Source: Microglena sp. YARC (lineage: Eukaryota > Chlorophyta > Chlorophyceae > Chlamydomonadales > Chlamydomonadaceae). Taken from it: a DNA stretch of 64,000 nt. Positions 54,400 through 64,000 of the stretch are shown here, one piece after another. The notes beneath the pieces were generated by a model. The model did not search any database. It saw only the letters and a program-made list of their open reading frames with translations, and was not told where the DNA came from. The stretch spans positions 56,277,836 through 56,341,835 of the forward strand of contig CM039464.1 of the NCBI GenBank assembly GCA_022414725.1. Direction: 5' to 3'. The translations under genes and the position numbers were made by a program. The number at the start of each line of letters is the position of its first letter. Position 1 is the first letter of the stretch.

Positions 54400-55260
54400 A
54401 GTGATATTCCCTTGAAAGGGATTTGAGCATTAAACAGTTTAAAAATCGGTGTGTTATTTGGCTGCGCAATGGCCTAGGTGTACGCTTTTTACAAGACGGC
54501 AAACCTGATGGAGATAACATGTAAAAATGCTTGGCTTGCGCCGAAGACATCTGCTGGGCCCAGGACTGTAAACATTTTATAAGAGATGTGGGAACAGATG
54601 GAAACATTACAAATTGGGCAGGCCTTCTTTGCTGGCTTGCCGATTCTAGTATAGTAGGTCGCACGCAAAAAAAAGAGGCTGCTGGCCTGCAGTACCTCGA
54701 GTTATCAACCACCACCAACCAAACCGTCATTGTTCAAGCAGAAACATACTACGCCAAATGGGTAGATAATGATCAAATAAATTGATATAAGCTGTCGAAT
54801 GCAAAAGCGAAGAAGGGCGAGGACAAATGAAATCAAAGGCAATGGATTTACACGAAATCGTGAATTTGGCGCCAGTCCGAAGGGTGGCGCTCCTGTGCTC
54901 TATTACGATCCCAGCGAGGGCCCATGGGGCTGGTGGGTTTGCTTAGGAGCCTGAAGGCTACTTACGGCTGCAGCCAAAACAAGCGAAGTGGCAGAGCAAG
55001 GCAGGGGAAGATCACATCCCAGGGGCCACCTCGAACAACGTTGGCTGTGAAAGCGCCGCGATGCCTGTATCGTCAAAACATCTGAAAAATGGTGGCGGCG
55101 CGCGATGACCAGGTGTGCATTTGGGAACCTGGAAACATTACTTACAAAACCTTTGGACGGCGCGATGGATTTTCTGTCAAAAACGGGAAATAAATATTAA
55201 AAAATGCGCGTGCGTGATACGCTGTTCGATGGTGCCTAGATTAGCGAACACGTGGTTAGA
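54400..55260. other. Unassigned region; one open frame at 54540-54785
   Basis: A plus-strand frame reading ACAEDICWAQDCKHFIRDVG and ending TYYAKWVDNDQIN has codon variety like real coding sequence but no ATG at its front (an in-frame stop lies just upstream). It could be the terminal exon of a gene or chance. The rest has no support. Near 54940-54985 there is a faint family B end. Confidence 0.35.
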
Positions 55261-55269
55261 GAGGTTCTC

Positions 55270-55540
55270 GCTGACCACCAATGCCCCCAGTCCCCTGCCC
55301 CTACCACCATCCCTGCCCCTCTTTAGTCCCCATCCCTATCACCCCCACCTGCCGCCCTTACCCCCATCCCCCTACCCCCACCCTCAGGCAGGCACACCAC
55401 CACGGGCCTCCAGTCCCCGATGCCTACTACCCCCCTTGCCCGGGCCTAACCCACCGGGCCCCTGCCCCCTAACTCCATCCTCCGGGCACCCCATGCGCCC
55501 AACCCCACCCCTATGCCCTACGGACCCCCATGGCCCCCTC
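55270..55540. repeat. C-rich low complexity
   Basis: CCCCTGCC, CCCCATCC and CCACCC blocks like those at 53840-54350. Confidence 0.8.
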
Positions 55541-55734
55541 GGCGGCCTCATGTATCTTGTAAACAGTCTGTACATGGCCTGCCTTTTCTGTTCAGAAGCG
55601 TACTGCGGCCTGCCCTCAGCAAGCCCTGAACCATCGGCATGCAGTAAGAGTCAACAGGTGTGCCCCCTAGGCTATTCACTTGGAAAGCATCAGGTCTATT
55701 TCTTAGGGAAGGAACAAGGTTTTTGTTGTTACAC

Positions 55735-56420
55735 ATATACAACACACAAATGCACATGCACAGACCATGCACTTAACACACTAACTACACACACAGACTG
55801 ACACATGCATGCACATACACATTATACGACATACACACACATGAGCACAAGCCAAATGCACATATGACACATGGTTACACTCATACACACACAAACACCG
55901 GTTGATCGGATAGGCATCATACACAAACATATATGCACACATACTCAACAACAGTCCCACATACACCCACACTGCACACACGAACACCACAAATGCATCA
56001 CCTTATACACACTTCTCCAGAACACACAGACACATACACACATAGGCACACGTTGGGGGCTATATACACACACAGACACATGCATACGAACATAAGCCGA
56101 ATGCTTACCCACTCGTGCGTATACACACATGCACACATGACCACACACACTACACACACACACAAACACACACACACACATGACAACACACTATAGCATA
56201 CACGCAATACACAGTCATGCGCATCCTGCACGTCCTACACACGAGAATGGGTGAATCAGTAATTGTTAATTGATCCTACAGGGACAAAGAGACGCACACA
56301 CAAACACAAGCCGAATGCGTTTCAGCTAATGTGAATGAACATGTGCACACTCACACATACAAGACAGACACTTTCATACACACACATATTCAACACACAC
56401 ATATAAATTCTCTTACACAC
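55735..56420. repeat. CA-rich degenerate microsatellite
   Basis: ACACAC, CATACAC and ATGCACAC motifs over about 700 bases with few long pure runs. Confidence 0.85.
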
Positions 56421-56760
56421 ACCCCTCGTACCGACCCCCCCCCCCCCCCCCCCCGCGGTGCGCGCCCGCGCCCCCCCCCCCCCCCCCCCCCACACACACA
56501 CCACACACACGGTCCACTTGCCTGACCACCACTTACCCGCCTACCCTCTCCAGCCCCGCCTTACTTGTGTAGGCCACCCGTACATCATCCAGCCCCCCCC
56601 CCCCCCCCACCACCACCACCACCACACCACCACCACCAGCCACACACACACACACACACACGCCACCCTCCACTCACCTACCCCTCCCCCACCACCCCGC
56701 CCTACTTGTAGTGCCGCTGGGTAATCATTCCAGCCCCCCCCTCACCCCCCCAGTGAACCC
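56420..56760. repeat. Poly-C runs and (CAC/CCA)n
   Basis: Two C runs of about 19-20 at 56436-56490 split by CGCGGTGCGCGCC, then CACACA and CCACCA tracts. CTTACTTGTGTAGGCC (56562) and CCTACTTGTAGTGCC (56700) look like a duplicated piece. Confidence 0.85.
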
Positions 56761-56774
56761 GCTTCTAATGAGCG

Positions 56775-56830
56775 TGCTGTGTGGGCGCTCTCTTCAAGTT
56801 CCCTCCGTTCTTTAACATGGCTACCAAGGG
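56775..56830 (+). CDS. Methyltransferase gene exon E0 (3' part)
   Basis: In one plus-strand frame this reads CCVGALFKFPPFFNMATKG and ends at a GTGAGT donor. Joined to exon E1 (ARNMIMKRAESIG) it gives a continuous segment of the kind found in the N-terminal part of cyanobacterial and plant-plastid class I SAM-dependent methyltransferases, as I recall the family. As assembled it is one G short of the phase needed; later copies of the edge (57031) have the extra G, so a homopolymer error is likely. The acceptor is not clear. Copies of its 3' edge follow downstream. Confidence 0.55.
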
Positions 56831-57004
56831 GTGAGTGGTGGTGAACATGGTTTATTTAATTTTATATATTTATCACTTATTTAATGTATTTAGTAAGCTA
56901 ATTTGCCAAGGGTAAGTGGGGGAAATATGTAGATTGATTTAGTTGGTTGGCTAATTTATTTGTTTATCTAATTTAATTTAGTTGGTTTGTTAATTTAGTT
57001 GGTT

Positions 57005-57700
57005 AGGTTCTTTAACATGGCTACCAAGGGGGTGAGTGTGGTGGTAGACATATGTACTTTCAATTTATTTTAGTTGGTTATTAATTTATTCAGTTGGTTA
57101 TTTATTTGTTCATTTATTAAATTTAATCCATGACTACCAAGGGGGCAAGTGGGGGAAGTTAACCTTGTTGTTTAGAAATATGTAGTCAGTATTCAGTCAG
57201 CTAATCTATTTGTTTGTTTAGTTTAATTTATTCAGTTTAATTTAGTCCATGTCTTTCAGTAAAAGCTAATTCTATTTGTTTAGTTTAATTTATTCCATGG
57301 CCATCATGGGGGTAAGTGGTGATGGAAATATGTACTTAAATTTATTTAGTTAGTTCATGTATTTAGTAAACTAATTTTATTTGCTTAGTTTAATTTTATC
57401 TCCATGGCCTTCTTGAACATGGCTTACCAAGGGGGTAAGTGGGAGTTAAAAAAAAAGTTTGTCATATGTCTGGTTAAAAAAAAGTGTGGTCATATGTCAG
57501 TTTAAAAAAGTGTTGGTCGTAAATGTCAGTTAAAAAAAAGTGGTGGTTTATCATTTCAGTTTAAAAAAGTGGAGTGGAAGTTATTTGTTGTTTAATTAAT
57601 TGAAGTTATGGTGAGTGGTGGTCATATGTACATTTATTTAGTTGGTTGGTTAATTTATTTGTTTATTTAATTTATTCCATGGCTACCAATAAAAAGGTGC
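57005..57700 (+). pseudogene. Five 3'-edge copies of exon E0 with donors
   Basis: ACATGGCTACCAAGGGGG followed by GTGAGT, GCAAGT or GTAAGT recurs near 57011, 57118, 57295, 57412 and 57678, in A/T-rich spacer with TTTATTTAGTTGGTTAATTT repeats. They carry only the last 15-25 exon bases and their donor. A smaller AAAAAAGTGTGGTCATATGT repeat occupies 57445-57560. Confidence 0.7.
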
Positions 57701-57749
57701 ATTTTTGTCATGTTGTTTCCTTTTTTTGAGCCCCTTTCTGTTTGTTACA

Positions 57750-58330
57750 GGCAGATGTTCCAAGGTCCCCAACCACCCGTGAAGTCATACCCATTCGCCA
57801 TCTGCCTGCCTGCCTGCCTGCATGTCTGTCTGTCTGTCTGCCTGTCTGTTCTGTCTGTTCTGTCTGTCTGTCCACCACACATCACTACCAACAACAACAT
57901 CACCACCACAACCATCATATTCTCCACTCTTAACCAAACTAGAGTCCATCTCCACCAACACCAACACCAGCACCAGCCACATGCACAATCACACCCGATG
58001 GGGCTCATCTCATGATCTTGCGCCATACCAATCACCACCACCGACACACATCGATCCACCACCACCCACGCACACTGGCACACGATAAAACCACCACCAA
58101 GACCACCACACCACTACCGCCATATGGAGCGCAATATGTCATGTCATTGCCTCATACCCCTCCATGCACACCCCCACCCGCGAACACCCCAAACACACCA
58201 CCATCCGACCATCACCACAGTGATTGTGCGTGTAACGTATGTAACCAAGGTGAGTAATTTTCAAGACTACCACCGAAACTACTATCACCACAGCGCTGAC
58301 CAGGATAAGGCGTGCAACCAGTGATCATGA
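57750..58330 (+). other. Possible exon pieces and CTGCCTGT / ACCACC simple repeats
   Basis: 57752-57800 follows a TTTGTTACAG acceptor and reads ADVPRSPTTREVIPIRHLPA or MFQGPQPPVKSYPFAIC in different frames, then runs into a CTGCCTGTCTGT repeat. ACCACCACC tracts and a GTAACCAAGGTGAGT segment at 58243-58258 follow. I cannot place any of it in the methyltransferase reading frame. Confidence 0.3.
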
Positions 58331-59160
58331 AGCGAGCTAACTGAAAAACATTAGCTACTGGACAGATCACCACCACCGAACCACCATACCAACAACACCA
58401 TCACCAAGCCAGCCATACCATACCGACATAGGCAAGCACGCAAACATGAACTTGAAGCAAGCGGAGAGCATGACTCACCCACCTGCCCGCACACACATCC
58501 TCATCCCCACGCCACCACCCGCCACCATACGCCTACCACCACCACCACCACCGAGGAAGGGACCTCCCACCATACCCCCCCCCCCCCCCCCCCCCCCTCA
58601 CGCACGCAGGCATCACCACACCTCCCACCACCACCACCACCACCCCACCAGCAAAGTCACCACCAACCATACCATACCATAGCCTCACACGTACATACCA
58701 TACCATACCATACCATACCATACCATACCATACCACACAGGCACGCAAGATGATCATGAAGGGAGTGGAGAGCATCCACCCGCACACACGTCCTCATCCC
58801 CCACCCCCACCCGCACACACACACCACCACACGCCACCACTTGTACCACCATCCACAATACATTACCATACCATACCCCGCCACCACAGCACCACCACGA
58901 TAGCCCACCACCCCCACCATAACCATACTATTGGCCCCCCCACACACCAAACCACCACCACCACCACGGTAGACCACAGGCCACGCCAACATGATAATGA
59001 AGCAAGCGGAGAGCACCCCACCCGCACACACATCCTCAATCCCCCACCCACCGGCACACACCACCACCCCACCAAACAATACCCATACCATATCACCAAT
59101 TCACCATGATCATACAGGCACGCAACATGATAACGTTGAAGCAAGCGGACGAGCATCTCC
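58310..59160 (+). pseudogene. Five 5'-edge copies of exon E1 with acceptors
   Basis: Copies of CAGGCACGCAACATGATAAT followed by GAAGC(A/G)AGCGGAGAGCAT lie near 58315, 58437, 58738, 58984 and 59117. Several keep the AG acceptor. Between them are CCACCACCA, CATACCATAC and ACACACATCCTCATCCCC spacers. They lie only upstream of E1. Confidence 0.75.
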
Positions 59161-59615
59161 CACACACACACACATCCTCATCCCCCAACCCACCCCACAC
59201 ATGAAACACCACCACCGCCACCACACCACCATACAATACAATACAATACAATACCATTCCATACCCACCACCACCACCACCATACCATACTATATCCCCC
59301 CCCCCCCCCCCCCCCCCCCCCATCATACCACCCCACCCGCATTTAACATAGATGCACATCCTCATACCCCACCCACCGGCACACACACACTTAACACTAC
59401 CATACAATACAATACCATTACATACCCCCCCACCCCACCCCCCACCATATATCACAATCACCACACACCATACCATACTATACTTTTCCCCCCGCCCCCC
59501 CCCCCATCATACCCAACCCCACCCGCGACACACATCTTATCCCCACCCACCCACACACACCACCGGCCGACCACCACCATACCACACCATACCATATCAC
59601 CAACACACCATATTG
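59160..59615. repeat. CCA, CATAC and poly-C spacer
   Basis: Repeats of ACCACCACC, ATACAATACAAT and CATACCATAC, with poly-C runs near 59290-59320 and 59490-59503. It continues the spacer units of the exon-edge array. Confidence 0.8.
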
Positions 59616-59620
59616 TACAG

Positions 59621-59705
59621 GCACGCAACATGATAATGAAGCGAGCAGAGAGCATCGGAATTGACTGGGAGGGCACGATGAAAGAGCTGAAGGAACAAGA
59701 CTGGG
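59621..59705 (+). CDS. Methyltransferase gene exon E1
   Basis: After a TATTGTACAG acceptor, 85 bases read ARNMIMKRAESIGIDWEGTM then KELKEQDWG, ending in phase 1. The following bases are GCAAGT, so the intron would start GC and not GT; the downstream copy at 59800 has GTAAGT. It splices in frame to E2 (GKYLRDVENP). The segment resembles the front of class I SAM-dependent methyltransferases of cyanobacterial and plastid type, where RN(x)n RAESxGIxW precedes a YYxxPFHAYxxGNL segment; this is from memory of the family. The SAM-binding fold would be further downstream. Confidence 0.65.
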
Positions 59706-59798
59706 GCAAGTGTATTGGGGTTTGGGGTTTGAAGGGGGGGGATATGTGTGTGTGTGTAATGTGGTGGGTGGTGGGCTGAAGGTTGAAGGGTTTTGGTT

Positions 59799-60020
59799 GT
59801 GGAGGGCACGATGAAAGAGCTGAAGGAACAATACTGGGGTAAGTGTGTTTGTGGGTGGGTGGGTGGTGGGGATGGGTATGTGTTTGGTTTGGGTTAGGGT
59901 GGGTCGGGGGGAGAGGGGGTATTAGGCATGGTCTGTGTGTGTGTATAATGTTGTGATGATGGAGAGTTGGGTTGTGGAGGGCATCGATGAAAAGAGCTGG
60001 GGGAACAAGATCTGGGGTGA
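59799..60020 (+). pseudogene. Two 3'-edge copies of exon E1 with GT donors
   Basis: GAGGGCACGATGAAAGAGCT and GAAGGAACAATACTGGG with GTAAGT occur at 59799-59843, and a more decayed copy at 59971-60020 with GTGAAT. Spacers are GGGTGGGG-rich. The first copy is in frame and could be used in place of the real exon end. Confidence 0.7.
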
Positions 60021-60324
60021 ATTGTGTTTGTGTGTGGTGCGGGTATGGTGTGGTTGGGGGGGTATGGTGTGGGTGTGGGTGGTGGGGGGGGGGTAGGGGG
60101 GTAGGGGGCATGGTCTAGGGTAAAGTGTGGCGGGTAAGAGGTGGAAGAAGGGAGGATGGAGGGGTTTGGGTTGTGTGTGTCTGGGGGGGACTGGAGAGGC
60201 GAGGAGGGGGTATGGAATTTATTTATGTGATACGTTTATGAGTTTACTATGTATTATTTATGTATACATTTATGTGTTTAATTTGTATGTATTGTATGTA
60301 TAGGCATTTATGAATTTAATTTTG

Positions 60325-60440
60325 TAGTCTCGTAACTAACTCGCTTCCGTTGCTGTTAGGATCACGTTTCGCTCCATTGCGAACACTCTCGCCTATGTTT
60401 AGCGTCGCTTTTTGCGACGCTGCAAAAAGAACTTGTTTTG
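60325..60440 (+). repeat. Dispersed repeat family R, right half
   Basis: CTCGTAACTAACTCGCTTCC, TCCATTGCGAACACTCTCGC and GCGTCGCTTTTTGCGACGCT match the right part of family R. Confidence 0.65.
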
Positions 60441-60449
60441 TACTGGATG

Positions 60450-60459
60450 CATTTAATAT

Positions 60460-60490
<31 letters not shown>

Positions 60491-60560
60491 TACACTTATT
60501 TATATACTTATTTATATACTTATTATAAACACTTATTTATTCTCAACTCAAACTCTACCG
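60450..60560. repeat. (ATTT)n microsatellite
   Basis: ATTTATTT runs with ATACTTATTTAT variations. Related TATGTATTTA repeats occur between 60200 and 60310 and between 60690 and 60860. Confidence 0.85.
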
Positions 60561-60945
60561 GCAAGTACTTGAGGGATGTTGAGAATCCAACTGTCCGCTT
60601 ACCCCTGGCCCTTGCTACACCAAGCCCTTCCCCACTAAAAATCCTTGCAATATTGTTCTGCCCCCTGTTTTCCCAGGCTTCCGTGATTTTTGTACTGAAT
60701 GCACTTATGTATTAAATGTTATTTATGTATAAACTCATGGGATATGCACTGTAATGTTTGTATTACGCAATTTATGTATTTAATTGTAATTTCATATTTA
60801 TTGATGTGTGTATCCACTTATGTATTTAATTGTTTATGCATACATACTTATGTATTCTGTACCCAAGCAAGTACTTAAGGGATGTCGAGAACCCAACGGT
60901 CCGCTACCCCTCCTACTACACCAAGCCCTTCCACGCATAAACAAT
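60558..60945 (+). pseudogene. Two 5'-edge copies of exon E2
   Basis: At 60558-60650 and 60866-60941 the front of E2 is repeated. The second copy reads KYLRDVENPTVRYPSYYTKP then FHA and a stop, better preserved at its front than E2 itself. Each begins GCAAGTACTT(G/A)AGGGATGT. A/T-rich spacer with TATGTATTTAAT separates them. Confidence 0.75.
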
Positions 60946-61072
60946 TTTCTGACCCCAGCTTCCCCAGGCTTCCATGATTTGTTTTACTAGGTGCAATTCT
61001 GTCAAAAATTAATATGTATTTAATATTTAATAGTGTATTTGTAGACTTATGCTCCACTTATGCTCTACCCAG

Positions 61073-61264
61073 GCAAGTACTTAGAGGGATGTCGAGAACC
61101 GCAATCTGTCGCCGGTCCGCTACCGATAGCTCCTACTACACCAAGCCCTTCCACGCATACCCCAAGGGAAACCTGTGCCTGGATGCCGCACTTGAGGTTT
61201 CCATGGCGGCCAAGAGTGTTCATGCCCTTGTGATGGATCCAAATGGAAAGGAGATGGACCCTGA
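61073..61264 (+). CDS. Methyltransferase gene exon E2
   Basis: After a TCTACCCAG acceptor the exon runs to a GTGAGT donor at 61265. The back half reads SSYYTKPFHAYPKGNLCLDA then ALEVSMAAKSVHALVMDPNG and KEMDPE. The front (61080-61135) has extra bases compared with the copy at 60868 and is out of frame as assembled. YYxxPFHAYxxGNLxxxxAxE is the most family-specific part; I place it in the cyanobacterial and plastid class I SAM-dependent methyltransferases. It ends in phase 2 and joins E3 to give EGDLKLRQGY. Whether the front is a sequencing error or real decay decides if this exon works. Confidence 0.6.
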
Positions 61265-61369
61265 GTGAGTAGAGTGTGTGTGTGTATGGGGTTGGGGGGG
61301 AGGGGAATAGGGGAGGATATGGGTGTGCGTTTGGGGGTTGGGGTGGGGGGGGGGTGAGGGGGGAATGGT

Positions 61370-62141
61370 GACAATGGCGGCCAAGAGCGATGCATGCACT
61401 TGTGATGGATCCAAATGGAAAGAAGATGGACCCTGAGTGAGTAGAGGTATGTGTGTGTGAGGATGGGGGGGGTGGGGGGGGGGGGGGGGGGGCGATGGCA
61501 AAGCCAAGAGTGATCATGCCGTTTGTGATGGATCCAAATGGAAAGGGAGATGGACCCCTAGAGTGAGTAGAAGGCAAGATGTGTGTGGGTGTTTGGGGGT
61601 GGGGGGGGGGGAGGGATTGAGTGAAAGGAGGGGGTTAGGGGAAGATGTGGGTGGCTGCATGGGTGGGGGGTGGATTCTGCACTTGAGGTTTCCATGGCCG
61701 CCAAGAGTGTTCATACACTTGTGATGTAGTAGAGAGATGTGTGTGTTTGGGTGTGGGGTTGGGAGGGATGGAGTGACAGGAGGGGAATAGGGGGAAATGT
61801 GGGTGGCTGCATGAGTGGGTGGTGGCTGCTGCACTTGAGGGGGTGGCGATGGCGGCAAAAAAGTGTTCATCGCACGCGCTTGTGATGGATCCTACAATGG
61901 CAAGGAGATGGGCACTGACACTGAAGTGAGTAACAGGGATGTGTGGGTGGATGTGTATGGGGGGAAGGGGGGGGGGGGGGGGGGGGGGGGGGGGAAGTGG
62001 ACAAGAGGGGATGCAGGGAAGATGTGGGTGGCTGGGCAAACTTGTGTCTGGATGCTGCACTTGAGGTTACTTTGGCGGCACAGAGTGTGCATGCCCTTGT
62101 GATGGATCCTAATTGCAAGGAGATGGACCCTGAGTGGAGAG
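61370..62141 (+). pseudogene. Five 3'-side copies of exon E2
   Basis: Copies near 61374-61437, 61494-61567, 61672-61735, 61826-61930 and 62036-62141 share GCGGCCAAGAGTGTTCATGC, GTGATGGATCCAAATGG and GATGGACCCTGAGTGAG or broken forms. Spacers have GTGTGTGTG and poly-G runs (the longest at 61967-61994). The last copy is the fullest (from AACTTGTGTCTGGATGCTGC) and is interrupted at its donor by a hAT-like element. Confidence 0.8.
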
Positions 62142-62354
62142 CAGGGTACTACTACGCGCGCGCTAATGGCGACAGCGCGGTGCTAGCGCTGCCTTTTTGA
62201 GCCCCTCTGCGCGTTTCACGCAGTTTTTTTTCAACTCCTGTGGGCACAGCGCGCAGTTTTTGCGCTTTTTTCACCTAAAAAGCCGCTAACCGAGAGATCA
62301 TTTGGCATTTGTGCGCTTTAAGCGCTGACCAATTTGGCAAGAAGTAGAACCCTC
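62142..62354. mobile_element. hAT-like MITE, family A, with perfect 8-bp target duplication
   Basis: A 213-base element with CAGGGTACTACTACGCGCGC at left and an AAGAAGTAGAACCCTC end at right. The perfect repeat GTGGAGAG flanks it (62134-62141 and 62355-62362). The interior matches the other family A copies (TGCGCTTTTTTCAC, AAGCGCTGACCAATTTGGC). Confidence 0.9.
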
Positions 62355-62375
62355 GTGGAGAGCCCCTCCCAGTGA

Positions 62376-62572
62376 TATACAATGGTCTGGTGGTAGACCA
62401 GATTGCTTGATGAAGAAGAGTCGGGGGTTCGACTCCCCCTTAAGTCGCTCTTGGCGTTGTAGGTCGTCGTCAACCGCGATGGTAGCTTGTCCAGTTGAGG
62501 TAGGAGGCTGCTCCCCACCCGCGTACGACGGGCTCCCTTAACACCACGCCCTATCAGGCGTTATCATGACCC
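62376..62572 (+). mobile_element. tRNA-derived SINE, full length
   Basis: The head has TGGTCTGGTGGTAGACCA (box A region) and GGTTCGACTCC (box B), then CGTCAACCGCGATGGTAGCT, ACGGGCTCCCTTAACACCAC and the end CAGGCGTTATCATG. It lies between the copies of exon E2 and the copies of exon E3, in the intron. Confidence 0.85.
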
Positions 62573-62915
62573 TGAGTGGATGACCTGAAGTTGCTTCAGG
62601 CCTAGATTTGAATTTGAACTAACTGCTGTACCTCCATCCCACAGGGGTGACCTGAAGTTGCTCCTGGGCTATAATAGTACAATGATAAAAAGCAAGTTTA
62701 GGCAAACTGTTTCAATTAAACTTCTCAACATGTCAATCAATTTCAGGGGTCACCTAAACTTCTATCTTCTGGGCTAGATTTTGAATGTTTAAACTTGAAC
62801 TTTAATTATTGCTGTACCTCCATAGCCCACAGGGGCTGACCTGAAGTTGCTTCAGGGTTACAGCAGCAAGCTTGAAGGACTGTGCATGAGAGAGCTGAAT
62901 GTGTTGTTGTAAAAA
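62572..62915 (+). pseudogene. Four 5'-edge copies of exon E3
   Basis: GGGGTGACCTGAAGTTGC-like sequence after CCACAG or TTTCAG recurs at 62580, 62643, 62743 and 62828. The last is the longest, reaching GGTTACAGCAGCAAGCTTGA and GAGAGCTGAATGTG with frame breaks. All lie upstream of E3. Confidence 0.75.
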
Positions 62916-63009
62916 ATAATTGAAATTGAATACATGAAATGTTCATAGGCAGGCCAGTGGTTGGACCAAGGCAAGCCCACATAACAAAGTCCGCAGCACA
63001 GTCCACATA

Positions 63010-63012
63010 CAG

Positions 63013-63046
<34 letters not shown>

Positions 63047-63180
63047 TCTCTCCCCCCCCGTCTCTCCCCCCCCCGTCTCGTCCTCCCTCTCAAATTTACA
63101 TTTTGCATTGTCATAGGCAGGCCAGTGCTGCCCTAAGACAAGCCCACACCACACCTTCCGGGGGGGGGGGGGTATTCCAA
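63010..63180. repeat. Poly-C, CGTCTCTCCCC and poly-G runs
   Basis: A C run of about 35 (63011-63045), CGTCTCTCCCCCCCC three times, then a GGGGGGGG run near 63160. TCATAGGCAGGCCAGTG occurs on both sides (62944 and 63112), a direct repeat. Confidence 0.85.
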
Positions 63181-63219
63181 TATAATTTCAACTGACTTGC
63201 CATCCATGCGTCCCACCAG

Positions 63220-63335
63220 GGGTGACCTGAAGTTGCGCCAGGGCTACAGCAGCAAGCTGAAGGAGTGCATGAGCGAGCTGAATGTGGAGGCCTCTAGCAT
63301 TAAAAAGATATTTGGACATGGGTTATGGGATTTGG
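63220..63335 (+). CDS. Methyltransferase gene exon E3 (3' end uncertain)
   Basis: After CCCACCAG the frame set by E2 reads GDLKLRQGYSSKLKECMSEL then NVEASSIKKIFGHGLWDLG. The GDxxLRQxY pattern follows the HAxxxxPxxxxxEGD context in the methyltransferase family. The donor is not certain: GGTAGCA at 63336 is one candidate, and that junction sequence is repeated in the array that follows. The gene goes on past the window. Confidence 0.6.
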
Positions 63336-64000
63336 GGGTAGCAGCACTGACACCCACCCCACATGACACCCACCTGATTTGGGGTAGTAGCACCGACACC
63401 CACCCACCCGCCTGACACCCACCCACCCAAGCCCGCTAACACCCACCCACCCACACCACCGGACAGCAAACCAACCGCCTGACACCTACCCGATTTGGGG
63501 TAGCAGCACTGACACCCACCCACCCACCCGCCTGACACCCCACCTGATTGGGTAGCGCACTGACACCCACCCACCCACCCACCGCCGACATAGCCCCACC
63601 TGATTTTTAGGCCACTGGCCTGACACCCACCTGATTTGGGGTAGCCAGCACTGACACCCCACCCACCAATCACCCGCCTGACACTAGTATCCACTGATTT
63701 GGGGTAGCAGCACTGACACCTGCACCCAAACCGCCTGACACCCACCTGATTTTGGGGTAGCAGCACTGACACCCACCACCCACCCGCCTGACGCACCCCA
63801 CAGTCTGATTTGGGTAGCAGCACTGACACCCACCCACCCACCCGCCTGACACCCACCTGATTTGGGTTAGCAGCACTCGACACCCACCCACCCACCCCCT
63901 GACAAGACCCACCTGATTTGGTATGGTAGCACAGGCACTCCCCACTGACACCACCCAGCCCACCCACACCCACCGCCTGACACCCACCTGATTTTGGGGT
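63325..64000. repeat. Minisatellite with GATTTGGGGTAGCAGCACTG
   Basis: About 12 units of 50-60 bases, each with CCACCTGATTTGGGGTAGCA, GCACTGACACCCACCCACCC and CGCCTGACACC. Indels are frequent. The unit begins with the last bases of exon E3 (GGATTTGGGGGTAGCAGCAC at 63327), so it too may have grown from an exon edge. It continues to the window end. Confidence 0.85.

Noticed and set aside
62376..62445. A second tRNA gene
   Set aside because: Same reasoning: the tRNA-like head is joined to the SINE body and ends in the family tail.

Overview
The window is eukaryotic nuclear DNA from a draft assembly. It has spliced genes with canonical GT-AG borders, a non-LTR retrotransposon (LINE) with ORF1, endonuclease and reverse transcriptase, tRNA-derived SINEs, short terminal-inverted-repeat elements, a great deal of satellite DNA and one 1,000-N gap (7863-8862). 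The TTTAGGG-type interstitial telomere motifs and a methyltransferase resembling cyanobacterial and plant-plastid proteins suggest a green-lineage alga, perhaps a prasinophyte. That assignment is an inference. There is no sign of bacterial or viral gene organisation.

Layout. 0-11 kb is minus-strand exons of at least one unrecognised gene, whose introns are filled with decayed copies of the neighbouring exon edges and with minisatellites; the N gap lies in this part. 10.9-20.2 kb is a LINE-in-LINE nest: an old plus-strand LINE fragment is split by a minus-strand LINE that is itself internally duplicated. 20-35 kb is a transposon and satellite field: two families of small elements with hAT hallmarks (8-bp target duplications), SINEs, a long-inverted-repeat element, one orphan exon with decayed copies (about 29.5 kb), a 179-bp satellite, a 54-copy CGCAT array and several long hairpins. 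36.5-40.1 kb holds a clean two-exon plus-strand gene (343 aa, disordered product) whose stop codon lies in the first unit of a 50-bp array. 40.3-46.2 kb is more of the small elements, including one whose interior has grown into a 2-kb satellite, plus SINEs. 46.8-50.5 kb has minus-strand exon-like sequences with partial copies. 50.5-56.7 kb is mostly C-rich or low complexity with no convincing gene. 56.7-64 kb is a plus-strand gene for a probable SAM-dependent methyltransferase; four exon positions were found and the gene runs off the right edge.

The most distinctive signal is the way exons are surrounded by partial copies of themselves. Copies of an exon's 5' edge (with acceptor) sit in the upstream intron and copies of its 3' edge (with donor) sit in the downstream intron. 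This recurs in the left-hand gene, near 29 kb, near 48 kb and at every exon of the methyltransferase gene. A second strong signal is the set of small hAT-like elements, several with 8-bp target duplications, one supported by a paralogous empty site and one apparently the source of a satellite. Single-base indels are common inside repeats and some exons, so part of the apparent exon decay may be sequencing error.
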